Assembly (NCBI GenBank): GCA_004764695.1
Contig: SMSO01000031.1
Span: forward strand, 9,676,761-9,740,760
Origin: Schizochytrium sp. TIO01
Lineage: Eukaryota; Sar; Bigyra; Thraustochytrida; Thraustochytriidae
Reading direction: 5' to 3'
DNA length: 64,000 bases
The position numbers and the translations under genes were made by a program. The notes under the pieces are model-generated. The model was not told the DNA's origin, ran no database searches, and saw only the letters and a program-made list of their open reading frames with translations. Shown piece by piece: positions 10,645 to 21,366 of this stretch (positions within the stretch are counted from its first letter, which is position 1; the number at the start of each line of letters is the position of its first letter).

Positions 10645-13600
10645 ATGTCAAATCGTCATTTACCTCCAGGGCAGAGCCGTGGTGAGGTCGAGGATGTAGG
10701 AAACCCATCTAGCTTGGAAGGAGGAATTGTTAACGAGGCTGATGCACAGACCTTACCTTCACTTGCCTCTTCGCCTTCTTCGCCTTCTTCGCCTTCTTCA
10801 CTTTCATCTCCAATTTCGTTGACGCGTCACTCATCATTGCCGTCATCATCTTCCTCAGAAGGGGATGGAAACATAACAGACGAAGAGCACGACTGCACAT
10901 TTGCTTGCCATCAAACGGAGGGACGTGCGATGCCACGAAATGAGGACCTTTCTGACGTGGATTATATCGATCTTGAGCAGCAACATATAGACGAACAGAT
11001 TGACAACTCAAGTAGTGAATTGAATGATTCGAAAACAGAGCTTTCTTCATGGGATCGCTTTGTGTTTGGGTCAGATATTGTGCGTGCAGGGTCCATTGCT
11101 TTGGCTGATGCTGAGTTAAAAGATCGGCCCCAAACCCAATTCAGACATTCAAAAGGTTGGAGTTGTGATGATGACGATGCATATGATGGAGACCGGGAGG
11201 AAGACTCAAAAATGAGCTCTGAGTCACGCAAAAGTGAGTTTGACGCCTCGAGTCTTGGGTGGCTAGCATGGATCTTCTTTGTCGTGTGCGGTGACAATCC
11301 TAATGAGAACCGCACCGGAAGGCATCAACGTTCCCAAAGTGAGCGAAACAAGAAGAAGAGGAAACAAAAGAGACGTCGTGATCAGCTACAGCAGTCATCT
11401 AGACGTAGCAAGGGTTCAAGGACGAGTAGCGGCCGGCGTCTGCTAAAAGCCTTTTCTTCAGGTAGTCTAACACAAAGTTCGGATGGAAGCATTAACTCAA
11501 AAAAGTCAGGACGACCTCGAGGAACTTCATCACCTTCGTTACCAGGTCCTCTAGCTCTTATTAGTATTCATCGCGACCTGAGACGGAAGCGCAAAGTGTC
11601 GCACTTCTCATTTTACACGCCATCTTTTAAGCGAGACTACTTTGGCATTATTGTGGTCCTCAGCCTAAACGCCGTGTTATATGGATTGGATTGGCATGAA
11701 GACACTGCATTTCTTCTTGACGATTCGCGGTTAACATTTCCTCTGCACAAAGACCACACGTGGGTGTGGGGTCTATTGTTTGCAATCATGGGTGTTGGTT
11801 TTATTGGTTGGCGCTGGAACGAACCCGAGACTATCCACGCTTTTTTGTTAACTATGTTAGGATCCATCTTCACTACTAATGTCATTGGCATGACTGCGGC
11901 CAGTGCTTGGGCATCTCCAAGTCCCGATTTTCTCGCTCGGTGCGCACCATTTTGTATGGAAAATATTACGTGGAGATACGTTGGTAATGATACAATTGTT
12001 CAATGCGGATTTCCAGATCCACGTGGAGATGGCTCTACGATATATCAATGTCCTAATGCTAGTCTAAGCCTTGAACAGGCTTGCGCACCTTACTTTCATG
12101 GCATCCCTCTTCGTCCTGAAGACGTATGTGCATCTCTTGATGGATCACTAGGTGAGCCGTACTCAGTCTCAAGAGGTCTTCGAGGGGCATACTCAGCGTC
12201 CGTTGGTTTTATCACCTGCGGCTGCGTGACAATTCTGCTAATTACCTTGGGCTCGCTGAAGCATCGTTCATTTGCTTTTCTGACGGCGGGCCTTTCTTTA
12301 TGTTTCCTTGTCGCATGTGCTGGGGTGGAGAATTCGTCTGGACAGCATGACACATTAGTAACCCTTTACTCGGCACTTCTTGGTATTTTTGTTACCCTTT
12401 CTATATATCCATTGTACTTTCATCCTGTGTGGGAGAACTCAGAGCCACGCCGACGTCCTCGGGCAATCATGCATCTTTTCTTAAACGGTGATCTATCTGA
12501 TTCTGACGACTCTACTGATAATGACAATTCATCCGGAGAGTTTGAACTTGAGGAAACTCTTTTCAAGCATAATGTGAAGAAGGATGAGAAGGAGGAAATC
12601 AAACAAAGTGTTCTGGAGCGAGAGGTTCATGATTCTGACGGCAATCTGGTCACAGAGCGGGAAGAGGTCACTGCACAACAACGTGTACGCTTGTACAACA
12701 GCGAAGCGCATCATATTGATGTCAATGAAAAAGGGGAAGCTGGGCAACCTGATTTGCAAAAGAGCAAATCATTACCGGACTGTGAAGTTATCAAAGAAGA
12801 TGAAACTCTAGATCGTGAAGAAGTTTTTGCAGGCGCAGGGAAATCAACGGTTCAACTTACGCAGCAGCAGGGGGCTGCTACTACAGTCGGTGAGCCTTGC
12901 TCTCAATCATCAAACAAGAACGTGCGTCACAAGCGGCAAATGTTGGAAAGGGCCGGTACAGATATTCGAAATATTCTCCTTTCCACCTTTTCTAAAAGTC
13001 GTCCTGTAGATGGACCTGTACATAGTAGCAGCAGCTCGATTCGTCGTAAGAAAATTCGCGCTCGAGCATTTTGGGACCCGAACTTTAAACAAAAAATGAA
13101 GGACGAGAAGGTATCAAACGTGTACGTGCTGCGAAAATTTTTGCTGCACGATGTAAAACTGATCAACAAGCTCATCCCAGGATACATTCTAGTTTGCGCG
13201 GTTGTAGTTGTGATGTTCTTTCTCTTCTTTTTCACTTTTACTACGAGCAATACCTATGTCATCTGGGCTTGCTTCACTATGGAGCTGTATCTTTTTCCTC
13301 TTTTTGAAACCTTTGCTTCGAGTGCCATTCTCTGGCACGCGGACGTCTTCCTCGGTACTTTCCCCAGAGCTGTTGGTGTAGCCTTTATTTCCGTCTTCTG
13401 GTTCCCTGCTAGTTTATTTATTCGCACTTTCTACGACAAAAATGACTCTGTCTTATGGGGTGTACTTCTTTGTGTATATATAGCAACAAAAATTATTTAT
13501 ACAATTGCTGTAATGGCAACAATTGTATATGTGCAGCGTCGTACTCAAACGTTGCTCGACTCGCCTCGCTTTCACGAGCTCCCGATTCGCCAACAGCATG

Positions 13601-14589
13601 TTCTTCGTAATTATGCATTGAATCTCGACACCAAGGCTCTGCTGAAAATTTTTCCTACCGTGATTGTTGCTGTTGTTTCACTCTATTTCTTGTGGATGTT
13701 TTATACGTACACATTTCTTTCAATTCGAAATCAACAGTTTCTTCAGTATGCAATCACAGGTGTTATTGTACCTCTGCTTGATATTTGCTTTCGTGTGTGG
13801 ATTACTGGATTCATGTCTATGACAATCTCTCGGCTTTTGGGAACGCTTGTGGATGAAGTTGAATCTTTCAATTTTGCTGTGCGCTTTGTGAAAATTGGAT
13901 TTTCTGCCGTACAAGCATTTGGTACTGCTTCTATCACGAGCTATGGCGCATTCATCGCGTCTTTGATATCTCAGACAGTGCTTGAAATTGTTATGATTGT
14001 GTTTTCTATGCTTCGCCGTCACCACCCACGTCGCCCACGAATTCGCAGGCGAATTGCTGACTACCTCGGTTTACCTGGCGACCGCATGTTCCCCGACAAG
14101 ACCAAGCTTGAGAGTGCTAATTTGTACATCAATCAAGACTTGGCGGAGAAACTGTGCATTCCTTTTGGAGCTCTCTTTGCCCAGTTACCTCTCTCGCTCA
14201 CAAGTATCTCAGATGCTTTTCCAACCGATCAGTTGACATGGTATGATGCTATCTTTCGTACACTTATCATGTGCTTTGTTTTTGAAATCCCCGGGGATAT
14301 CTTGCGCTCCTGGCTGGCGACTCGTCGTTTTGGTGTAGATACTTTGCATCTCAAGGTTAGGATTGGCCTTTACCAAATTGGATACATGAGTGTCATGGTG
14401 GCAAGTGCTTTTCTTTGCATTTTGGGTGCACATGCTCTCCTTGTACTTTGGGATCCCGAAGATATCAGCGGTGAAGATAGCGACGATGATGATGACGACG
14501 ACGACGATGATGATGATGACCGAAGGCGAATTCTTCGTCGCGTTGTCAAAGTCGGTGTTAAAATGGCCATTCGTCGCACACTTAAGTAA
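10645..14589 (+). CDS. Giant multi-pass membrane protein, paralogue A (unknown function)
   Basis: An intronless 1314-aa frame from the first ATG (MSNRHLPPGQ). I do not recognise a characterised family. The N-terminal ~320 residues are Ser-rich, acidic and basic by turns and probably cytosolic. A first group of about six membrane segments spans roughly 325-590 and contains a Cys-rich loop with SPDFLARCAPFC and NITW, likely disulfide-bonded and glycosylated on the non-cytosolic side. A long charged loop (about 590-840) follows, then about nine more membrane segments (about 842-1265). Near 1130 lies the motif RRHHPRRPRIRRR. The C-terminal tail contains a run of 13 Asp residues followed by basic residues. 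The downstream gene at 17638 has the same layout and motifs, so the two are tandem duplicates. Transport or signalling are possible roles but unproven. Confidence 0.85.
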   Translation: MSNRHLPPGQSRGEVEDVGNPSSLEGGIVNEADAQTLPSLASSPSSPSSPSSLSSPISLTRHSSLPSSSSSEGDGNITDEEHDCTFACHQTEGRAMPRNEDLSDVDYIDLEQQHIDEQIDNSSSELNDSKTELSSWDRFVFGSDIVRAGSIALADAELKDRPQTQFRHSKGWSCDDDDAYDGDREEDSKMSSESRKSEFDASSLGWLAWIFFVVCGDNPNENRTGRHQRSQSERNKKKRKQKRRRDQLQQSSRRSKGSRTSSGRRLLKAFSSGSLTQSSDGSINSKKSGRPRGTSSPSLPGPLALISIHRDLRRKRKVSHFSFYTPSFKRDYFGIIVVLSLNAVLYGLDWHEDTAFLLDDSRLTFPLHKDHTWVWGLLFAIMGVGFIGWRWNEPETIHAFLLTMLGSIFTTNVIGMTAASAWASPSPDFLARCAPFCMENITWRYVGNDTIVQCGFPDPRGDGSTIYQCPNASLSLEQACAPYFHGIPLRPEDVCASLDGSLGEPYSVSRGLRGAYSASVGFITCGCVTILLITLGSLKHRSFAFLTAGLSLCFLVACAGVENSSGQHDTLVTLYSALLGIFVTLSIYPLYFHPVWENSEPRRRPRAIMHLFLNGDLSDSDDSTDNDNSSGEFELEETLFKHNVKKDEKEEIKQSVLEREVHDSDGNLVTEREEVTAQQRVRLYNSEAHHIDVNEKGEAGQPDLQKSKSLPDCEVIKEDETLDREEVFAGAGKSTVQLTQQQGAATTVGEPCSQSSNKNVRHKRQMLERAGTDIRNILLSTFSKSRPVDGPVHSSSSSIRRKKIRARAFWDPNFKQKMKDEKVSNVYVLRKFLLHDVKLINKLIPGYILVCAVVVVMFFLFFFTFTTSNTYVIWACFTMELYLFPLFETFASSAILWHADVFLGTFPRAVGVAFISVFWFPASLFIRTFYDKNDSVLWGVLLCVYIATKIIYTIAVMATIVYVQRRTQTLLDSPRFHELPIRQQHVLRNYALNLDTKALLKIFPTVIVAVVSLYFLWMFYTYTFLSIRNQQFLQYAITGVIVPLLDICFRVWITGFMSMTISRLLGTLVDEVESFNFAVRFVKIGFSAVQAFGTASITSYGAFIASLISQTVLEIVMIVFSMLRRHHPRRPRIRRRIADYLGLPGDRMFPDKTKLESANLYINQDLAEKLCIPFGALFAQLPLSLTSISDAFPTDQLTWYDAIFRTLIMCFVFEIPGDILRSWLATRRFGVDTLHLKVRIGLYQIGYMSVMVASAFLCILGAHALLVLWDPEDISGEDSDDDDDDDDDDDDDRRRILRRVVKVGVKMAIRRTLK

Positions 14590-17500
14590 GAAGAATTGCC
14601 ACGCAAGTAGTCAAGGGATTAACACGCCGGAATTATCAACACCCAGAATTATCGTTAGTGGGTGGTCACCTTCTTTGTAAAATATAAAGTTGAATTCTAG
14701 CAATTTTTTAATTTTCTTCTAACTATAATGTAGCCCACTTTTTTTCTAATTGTCGTTGTCGTTTCATTCCCCCACGACTACCAGTACCGAGGAAAATAAA
14801 AGGCAAACATAAGTCTTGCTGCTTCAGGTCGTGCTAGAGCAGAATAAATGCAACCAAATCATGAAAAATGCAAGTACCACAAAACAATGGTAAAGGATTG
14901 CCAGGTTGTGAAGAGCTTGGACTACAGGTCTAGACCCAAGAAAAAGGATTTAAGCATAGCAGGGCTCCTTTGGCGGGTGGTGAGTGAGAGCGAGAACGTA
15001 GCTTTCCACATAGTTTTTGATTAAAAACTAGGTTTATAGACAAATGCTCGGCACTGGCCCCTCAGGCTGCCTCGCAGTTGTCCCTAGAATTATTCTCGGA
15101 ATCTCGCTGCAGAGGTCCATGCCTGAAACAGAGGCCGCAAGTCAGCTCATGCGAAGACAGAGAAGCCACCTCCAGTACCTGCTACCGACATCTGGCAGGC
15201 TGCATTTTGAGGCTCCACCGAAGTCCGCCCACAGCACTACCCATACATTTTCGATCAAACTCGCCATAAATTATGAATTAAACGTCGAAAACTTCTTTGG
15301 AACAACGCATTTAGGTAGTGGAACCTACCTACCGCGACACAAAAGAGTAAACTTCGAGCAAGTATGCTGTCTTTTGGAGAAGCTAAATCCCAAGTTGACC
15401 TACCGTTCAAGAGCTTTTGCGCACGCACTTCCTTTCTGTGGCACTTCTTTGAGCTGATGGCGGTACCTCTCGCTCCAAATGGTTATAGACAATCACGATT
15501 CACGGCAAGCTTTTCATGACAGTCACAAGTTCAATCCGCAGCACTTGGCGTAACATCTCGTGTCACGCTACCATGATGGTAGAGACTGACCGCCTAGGCA
15601 AGCAACAACCTCAAACCTCGTCGGCGTCGTCGTTGTCGTCGTTGTCGTCGTCGTCATGCTTGGAAGGAGTGAGACGCCATCGGAGCTTGACAACGTTAGG
15701 GCATCCTCGTCCCATGACGAATACTCTCACAAGGTGGTCATACCTAAGTTCTTATAGAGGGTGGCTTTTCTAGGTTGGTAGGCACTTTTATAATCTTTAC
15801 AAGCTTTTTATAGCTCCATTTTTAATAATAAGAAGAAGAAGAAGAAGGAGAAGTTGGCATATCGTTTTTTGGTCAAAAAAGTCGGCCTGTAAAGGCGTAA
15901 TTGAAGAGGAGAAAGGATGAAAGAAGGATTGCATGGCACAGAAAATTATCGAAACACGCTGAGCAGTAGACAGACTGGCTGCGAGAGGATCGGTGAATGG
16001 TGCTGAGACGAGTTGCGGAAGAATGGAGAAAGCACTACTACTGATAAACAGGTACCTTTCTTACACTCGAGGTCAGGGACTCTTCGGGTGAACTTGAACT
16101 TTTACTCATAGACTGAGATTATTTAGTTTTCCAAGCTTTCTCTTCAGTGTGTATTTTTTCGAATTATATATATATATATTTTTAATGAATAGTGAAAAAC
16201 TAACTAATACTGTAACCAAAAGTCTTTCTTTCTGCAACAACTCTAAACTATGAAGGTACCAACTATTGCTATTATTTATTATTATATTTATTTGTTGTTT
16301 GTTCAAGTTTGTTTTTAACTTTTAAAAAGTACTTATTTAATTTGGATTTTCTAAAGAGAAGAAAAGGAAGTATTTCTTCAAGTTCCCCTCTACTTCTTCT
16401 ACCAGTGAACTCATTTTATGTGATCTTGTCTTCTGACAAAAAGGAGCGACTTGAACTTGGGAAACAAGAAAGAAGAAAGAAAAAGTGCCTGCACTCTCGG
16501 AGAAATAACTCAAACTTAATGCGAAGAAAATGAAGAGCTCTAAATTAAATGCAGGCTTGAGACTTTGAGTGGCGTGGAAGAACCAGCAAATTATGAAAAC
16601 GTAGATGATACTTCCGATAGAACTTGACACTCGAGGGTCATCTCGTTTATGCCGTCGAGAAGTCGGAATGAAGGGCAATGAATGGACGACAACGGTGTCC
16701 GGCACGGAAATTCTTTGATCGATTGATTGCGAAGCTCTTTGTTCCATTCACGGTGGCAAAAAGCGTTTCTTTAAGTTATAAAAACATAGTGCGCTAGTAT
16801 GTAGGCAAAGCCCCTCCTCAGGCGCACCCTCAGTTAGATTGTTGAGCTGGCCATGGGAAACAGGTCATCCAAGCTCTGCCGAAGGTGCTTGGACTGCGAA
16901 AGACTACTACTATGTATAAAGGTTATGGCTCGAGATCTAATCGAGAATAGCCGAGTAAGCTGTGTTTCATATCTCGTTTCTTCTTTCTTTATAAGTTTAT
17001 TATAACTGGTATGATTTTTAACATGAAATAATAACAATAGTAAAGGCCAACTTGAGTGAACAGTGAACAAAGGGTTTTCTTTCTAAGTTGCAACTATGAA
17101 CGACTGAACAACATCCAGTAGTTTTCATAGCCCTTACTACCTACATAGACCCTATTTCATGATAACAATGTAATTCATGTATTGAAAAAAAATGATTAGC
17201 GAAAGTCTGAAACTAACATTTCTAACCTCTTATTAGAAGTTCTGTTGAAACAAACAAGAGAGAGAGAGCTGTTTGGTACAAAGAAGAAAGCAAGTAGCAG
17301 GTACCAGCATTGTTAAGCCAAAGAAAAGGAGAGCAACCTACGACAACTTCAGGTGCTTTGGAGATAAAGGTCGAGGAAGAATTTGCAAAGACCTTCCCTT
17401 GGAGGTTTTGAGGAACTGCCTTGCGGCAACCAATGGCATTTTATGGCTAGGTTGATTGAGGAGTAGAAGTTGGGTTTTGGTAGCAAAATCAGTAACTCTC

Positions 17501-17637
17501 GGAAAAATAAGGAGACTAACGAAGCGCGGTATTAGAAGAGGACAATTAGCTAAAAACATAGAGTTAGTGATGATCATTGTAGTAATAGTGCATTTGATGT
17601 AATACCCGTTTGACAGTCGCGACGTGCGCCGTGGAGT
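14590..17637. other. Intergenic region between the tandem membrane-protein paralogues
   Basis: About 3 kb with no supported gene. It contains a TCG/TTG trinucleotide run near 15618-15657, an AAG run near 15827-15850 and a short TA run near 16166-16177. A 137-codon ORF at 15044-15457 (plus) has no family features and unremarkable composition, and is not called. The motif TAGGTAG...CCTACCTACC at about 15314-15334 is one of several short inverted motifs in this window's spacers. Confidence 0.5.
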
Positions 17638-20600
17638 ATGCCGGGCTCCGGCGATGGAGCTACGATAGAAGGCTCTGGCGTAGAAGAGGACTTTGAAAAT
17701 AAACTAGAAAGGACGTCGACCCCGCCAATAAGCTTTCTGGTTGACAAGTTTGCTGCTGTTAGGTCTAGAAGTGGTGACGATGATGGAGACTGTGTTGCGA
17801 AACTTGAAGTGGAAAAGCGCGAGGACGAGGAAAGTGCAACTGGGGTTTCACGCATATGCGACGCAAATAGCAGTTATCAAGATGATGAGGAGGAAGGATA
17901 TGCCAGTGATGGAGAAAGTGATAACGACGAAGGCTACGATGACTCAGATGTAGATACGTTTTTAGAAGACGAAGAACTCGAGAAGAAACATGGGTCGACT
18001 TCCAAGGATTCATGGAAAATGAGGGATGCACAAGATAGAGAGCAACAAGTAGAGCTTGAAATTGACATGTCCAAGGTGGAGCGCACATCATTGTTACAAG
18101 AAGTATTAGAGGAAGATCTGAAAGACAATGTTGGTAATGAGGCTTCAACACCACGCCGTCTCAAACGTATGCACGGCGCTCGAATGCGTGCTGAAGATCT
18201 CCAATCGCTCACATCACGAGAAGATGACTGTGAGGTTTGCAACTACGATGATTTGTCATTTGCTTCCAAAATATTCTATATTCTCTTTTCTTCTCGGGAT
18301 AAGCTCCATCGTAAACTGGAGAACGAGCGTAGGCGAGAGATACGGGCGCAAAGGACCTTCCAGCAAATGTGCCGTAACCGACGGGAGAAGAAGAGGCGCA
18401 CCTTGTACTGGGAGCGTGTACGCCCCGGGTACCGGCCCAAAATATCTTTATATGAGCTTCTTCGAGCAAGGTATCCGTTCTACTCGCCGTCATTTGCTAG
18501 GGATTATCAGGGAATTGTGCTGATGCTAATCATCGCTGCTATACTCTATGGTGTAGACTACTACAAAACTTCTACTTTTATTCTCGATGACCCATCGATT
18601 AATCACCCGCTTCATCGAGACATCACATGGTTCTCTTCAATCCTTGCAGTGGTGCCTTATATCCTTCTATACTTTAATTTTTTCCACGATCGGGAAACCA
18701 TGCATGCTGTAGCGCTAGCCACAGCTGGGTCTGTCACTACAATATTTATGGTAGGGCTTATGATGTCCGGTACTTGGGGCAGCCTTAGTCCAGACTTTCT
18801 CGCCCGCTGTGGGCCACAATGCCTTGAAAATGTGACATGGATGAGAACAAACAATTCTTATAAAGTTGCCCAATGCGGGTACAGTGACCCGCGCCTAAGC
18901 GACGATCATACAATCCTCATATGTCCTCTGCGGCATTTGTCTTTAGAAGAGGCTTGCGGAGGTTTAGCGAAAGGAATGCCCCTACATGCTAATGACTACT
19001 GTGTTGGTCCCGTAAACCACTACGCGGACTTTTATGCTCTTGCCAAAGGGTACCGAGGTGGAGTGTCAAACTCCCTCGCCATTATTGTGGCTGTGTGTTA
19101 TATATTTGCTGTCGTTATATTTCGGCGGAGGGGCTGGGTTTATGGTAGTCTGGCAATGGTCTATGCAGCATGTAGTGTCTGTGCAGTCTGGGGTTTGCTC
19201 TTAGCATACGGAAAGCATGACCAGGTGGCTTGTATTCTTTCTATGGTGATGGGTTTATTGTTTGCTATATCAATTTCAAATCTCTACTTCGATCCGCACA
19301 CAGGAATTGCTCGTCGCCGGCCTCCCTTCACATTGCATTTTGTTAATTGGTGGCGAGGCGATGAGGATTCTTCGGAGTCTGAATCAGAAATATTTGATTC
19401 CGCATCTGAGTTTGGAGATTCCGAATACTCCGAACATGATGGTGACACTGCAGACGACCAAAATAAAAACGACGACGACGACGACGAGGATGATGAGGAA
19501 GATGAAGAAGATGACGTCGAAAAGGCTTTCGAACGTACACTTTCGTCTCCAACCGAAGAAAGTCACATTAATTCAGTTCACTCTGCACCAGCAAGTTTAT
19601 TGCATGATGGAGAAGAGACTCCGGGAAGTCTTGATGGTTCTCTTGTCGAAACAAGGCGTAGTAAGTTCGCCTCTCGTTTACAGCCTGTTAAACCAATCAA
19701 AGGTAATGAGCTGGCTTTAGAGGCGGGCCTATTTGACCATGCCCCACGCACTCCACAAAACGAGAACCGATACTATTCAATGGTCCGTGAGCGAGAACTT
19801 GAACATCAGCGTAAGGAACGTTTGAAGCATGGATCTGAAATCATTCGACAACAGAAACAAAGAGTACGAGAGCGATCTATGGACACTGTTTCCTCGTTCA
19901 TTCCTTCTATCGCCACAAAGCCAAGGCAGTCTTCAAGTATTCCAACCACGCATCCCTCTTCGACAACAATGCGGCGTCGCCGCATTCAGCCTCGGGCCTA
20001 TTGGGACCCAGACTACAAAACCAAAATCCGAGCAGATGGGTTTTCGTATACTTATATGTTCCGCAGAATGCTCGGGAGGGAGTTGACAGCCTTACAGGAT
20101 GTGCGTCCAGCTCATATTATTGTACTTGGTGCGTTGGCAGTAATGTACTTTCTTTTCCTTCGTGTTTACGGCCGAACGACAAACTCTGTCATGTGGATCG
20201 CCTTAACCTTGGAGCTGTCCTTATACCCAATTTACGAAAGTTTTGCGATACATTCCATCATTTGGCGATCTGACATGTCTGTCAGTGGTTGGGCCACTTT
20301 GCTCGGTCTTGGAACAAGCTTGGCAGTATGGGTTGGTAGCACAATCAAAGCACATTCCGATGGTATTGAAGAAGAGTCCCCCCGCTACTGGGTGACATTC
20401 TTGTCCGCCTATATTGGAGCCAAGTCCACCTACATTGTCACCCACGTCCTTGTGTCGCTTTTACTGTGGTATCGCCTTGAGCACGATGGAAACATGTTTC
20501 GCATCTCACTACGTCCGGGGCTGGCAACATCTGTTCCATTTAAGTTTCTTCTTATGATCCCTGCTTTGGCATTCACCACCCTTGCACTGCTCATAGTTCT

Positions 20601-21366
20601 TTGCTTCTACACTTATCAATACTTAGAGCTGAAGAATCAATTCGTTCAGTACGCTGCTGTGATTATGGTTGCAATCGTCGATGCGACAACTCGAGTCTGG
20701 CTCACAGCATTGTTAACAAAAGGTATTGTTGCCGTGCTTAATGAAGCGGATGAAATTCAAGCATACCTTTTTGCAATTCGTACAGTGAAAATTGGATTTG
20801 CACTTGTACAGGGTTTCTCCATGGCACGTTTAAATAGCTTCGGTGCCTTTATTCTTGCCAACATTACCAATAACATGGTAGAAATTGGGATGCTCTTTCT
20901 GAGTGCATTCCGTCGCCACCATCCGCGAGCACCACACATCCGTGTCCACATTGCGAACGCACTAGGGTTGCCTGGTTGGCAGATGTTCCCACAAAAGACA
21001 CGTCTGGAAACTGCACTGCTAATTCGAACTCAAGAGGCTGCGGAACTGCTGGCTGTATCCTTTGGGCCAATCATTAGTCAAATTCCACTGTACCTTGACA
21101 ATGGAAGTCGTCTTGGAATTGAAGCTCTTCCATGGTGGCAAGTTGTCATTCGGACTGCTTTCATGGTCTGTGTCATTGAAATCCCTGTAGATCTCCTGAA
21201 AAATTGGATGTCGACACGCGTCTTTGGTCTAGACACGTTCCATGTGCGTCCGCAAGTTCTTGATACTTATGCAATTTGCTATATGGCTATCATGTCACTT
21301 CTTGGATTTCTCTCTGTGTTGGTTGGTCATGAGTTGTACATCCTCTGGGAGATCATATTTGACTGA
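17638..21366 (+). CDS. Giant multi-pass membrane protein, paralogue B (unknown function)
   Basis: A 1242-aa intronless frame from ATG (MPGSGDGATIEGSG), same strand and architecture as the gene at 10645. An acidic N-terminus of about 270 residues leads to a first block of about six membrane segments (about 280-555), beginning with FYSPSFARDYQG. A Cys-containing extracytosolic loop (SPDFLARCGPQC, NVTW) lies within this block. An acidic and then basic loop (about 556-820) holds a long Asp/Glu run and RRRRIQPRAYWDPDY, which corresponds to RRKKIRARAFWDPNF in paralogue A. About nine further membrane segments follow, with RRHHPRAPHIRVH and a conserved GLPGWQMFPQKT. Unlike A, it ends directly after the last membrane segment with no poly-Asp tail. 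The conserved cores and variable charged loops suggest old duplication and divergence. Function unknown. Confidence 0.85.
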   Translation: MPGSGDGATIEGSGVEEDFENKLERTSTPPISFLVDKFAAVRSRSGDDDGDCVAKLEVEKREDEESATGVSRICDANSSYQDDEEEGYASDGESDNDEGYDDSDVDTFLEDEELEKKHGSTSKDSWKMRDAQDREQQVELEIDMSKVERTSLLQEVLEEDLKDNVGNEASTPRRLKRMHGARMRAEDLQSLTSREDDCEVCNYDDLSFASKIFYILFSSRDKLHRKLENERRREIRAQRTFQQMCRNRREKKRRTLYWERVRPGYRPKISLYELLRARYPFYSPSFARDYQGIVLMLIIAAILYGVDYYKTSTFILDDPSINHPLHRDITWFSSILAVVPYILLYFNFFHDRETMHAVALATAGSVTTIFMVGLMMSGTWGSLSPDFLARCGPQCLENVTWMRTNNSYKVAQCGYSDPRLSDDHTILICPLRHLSLEEACGGLAKGMPLHANDYCVGPVNHYADFYALAKGYRGGVSNSLAIIVAVCYIFAVVIFRRRGWVYGSLAMVYAACSVCAVWGLLLAYGKHDQVACILSMVMGLLFAISISNLYFDPHTGIARRRPPFTLHFVNWWRGDEDSSESESEIFDSASEFGDSEYSEHDGDTADDQNKNDDDDDEDDEEDEEDDVEKAFERTLSSPTEESHINSVHSAPASLLHDGEETPGSLDGSLVETRRSKFASRLQPVKPIKGNELALEAGLFDHAPRTPQNENRYYSMVRERELEHQRKERLKHGSEIIRQQKQRVRERSMDTVSSFIPSIATKPRQSSSIPTTHPSSTTMRRRRIQPRAYWDPDYKTKIRADGFSYTYMFRRMLGRELTALQDVRPAHIIVLGALAVMYFLFLRVYGRTTNSVMWIALTLELSLYPIYESFAIHSIIWRSDMSVSGWATLLGLGTSLAVWVGSTIKAHSDGIEEESPRYWVTFLSAYIGAKSTYIVTHVLVSLLLWYRLEHDGNMFRISLRPGLATSVPFKFLLMIPALAFTTLALLIVLCFYTYQYLELKNQFVQYAAVIMVAIVDATTRVWLTALLTKGIVAVLNEADEIQAYLFAIRTVKIGFALVQGFSMARLNSFGAFILANITNNMVEIGMLFLSAFRRHHPRAPHIRVHIANALGLPGWQMFPQKTRLETALLIRTQEAAELLAVSFGPIISQIPLYLDNGSRLGIEALPWWQVVIRTAFMVCVIEIPVDLLKNWMSTRVFGLDTFHVRPQVLDTYAICYMAIMSLLGFLSVLVGHELYILWEIIFD

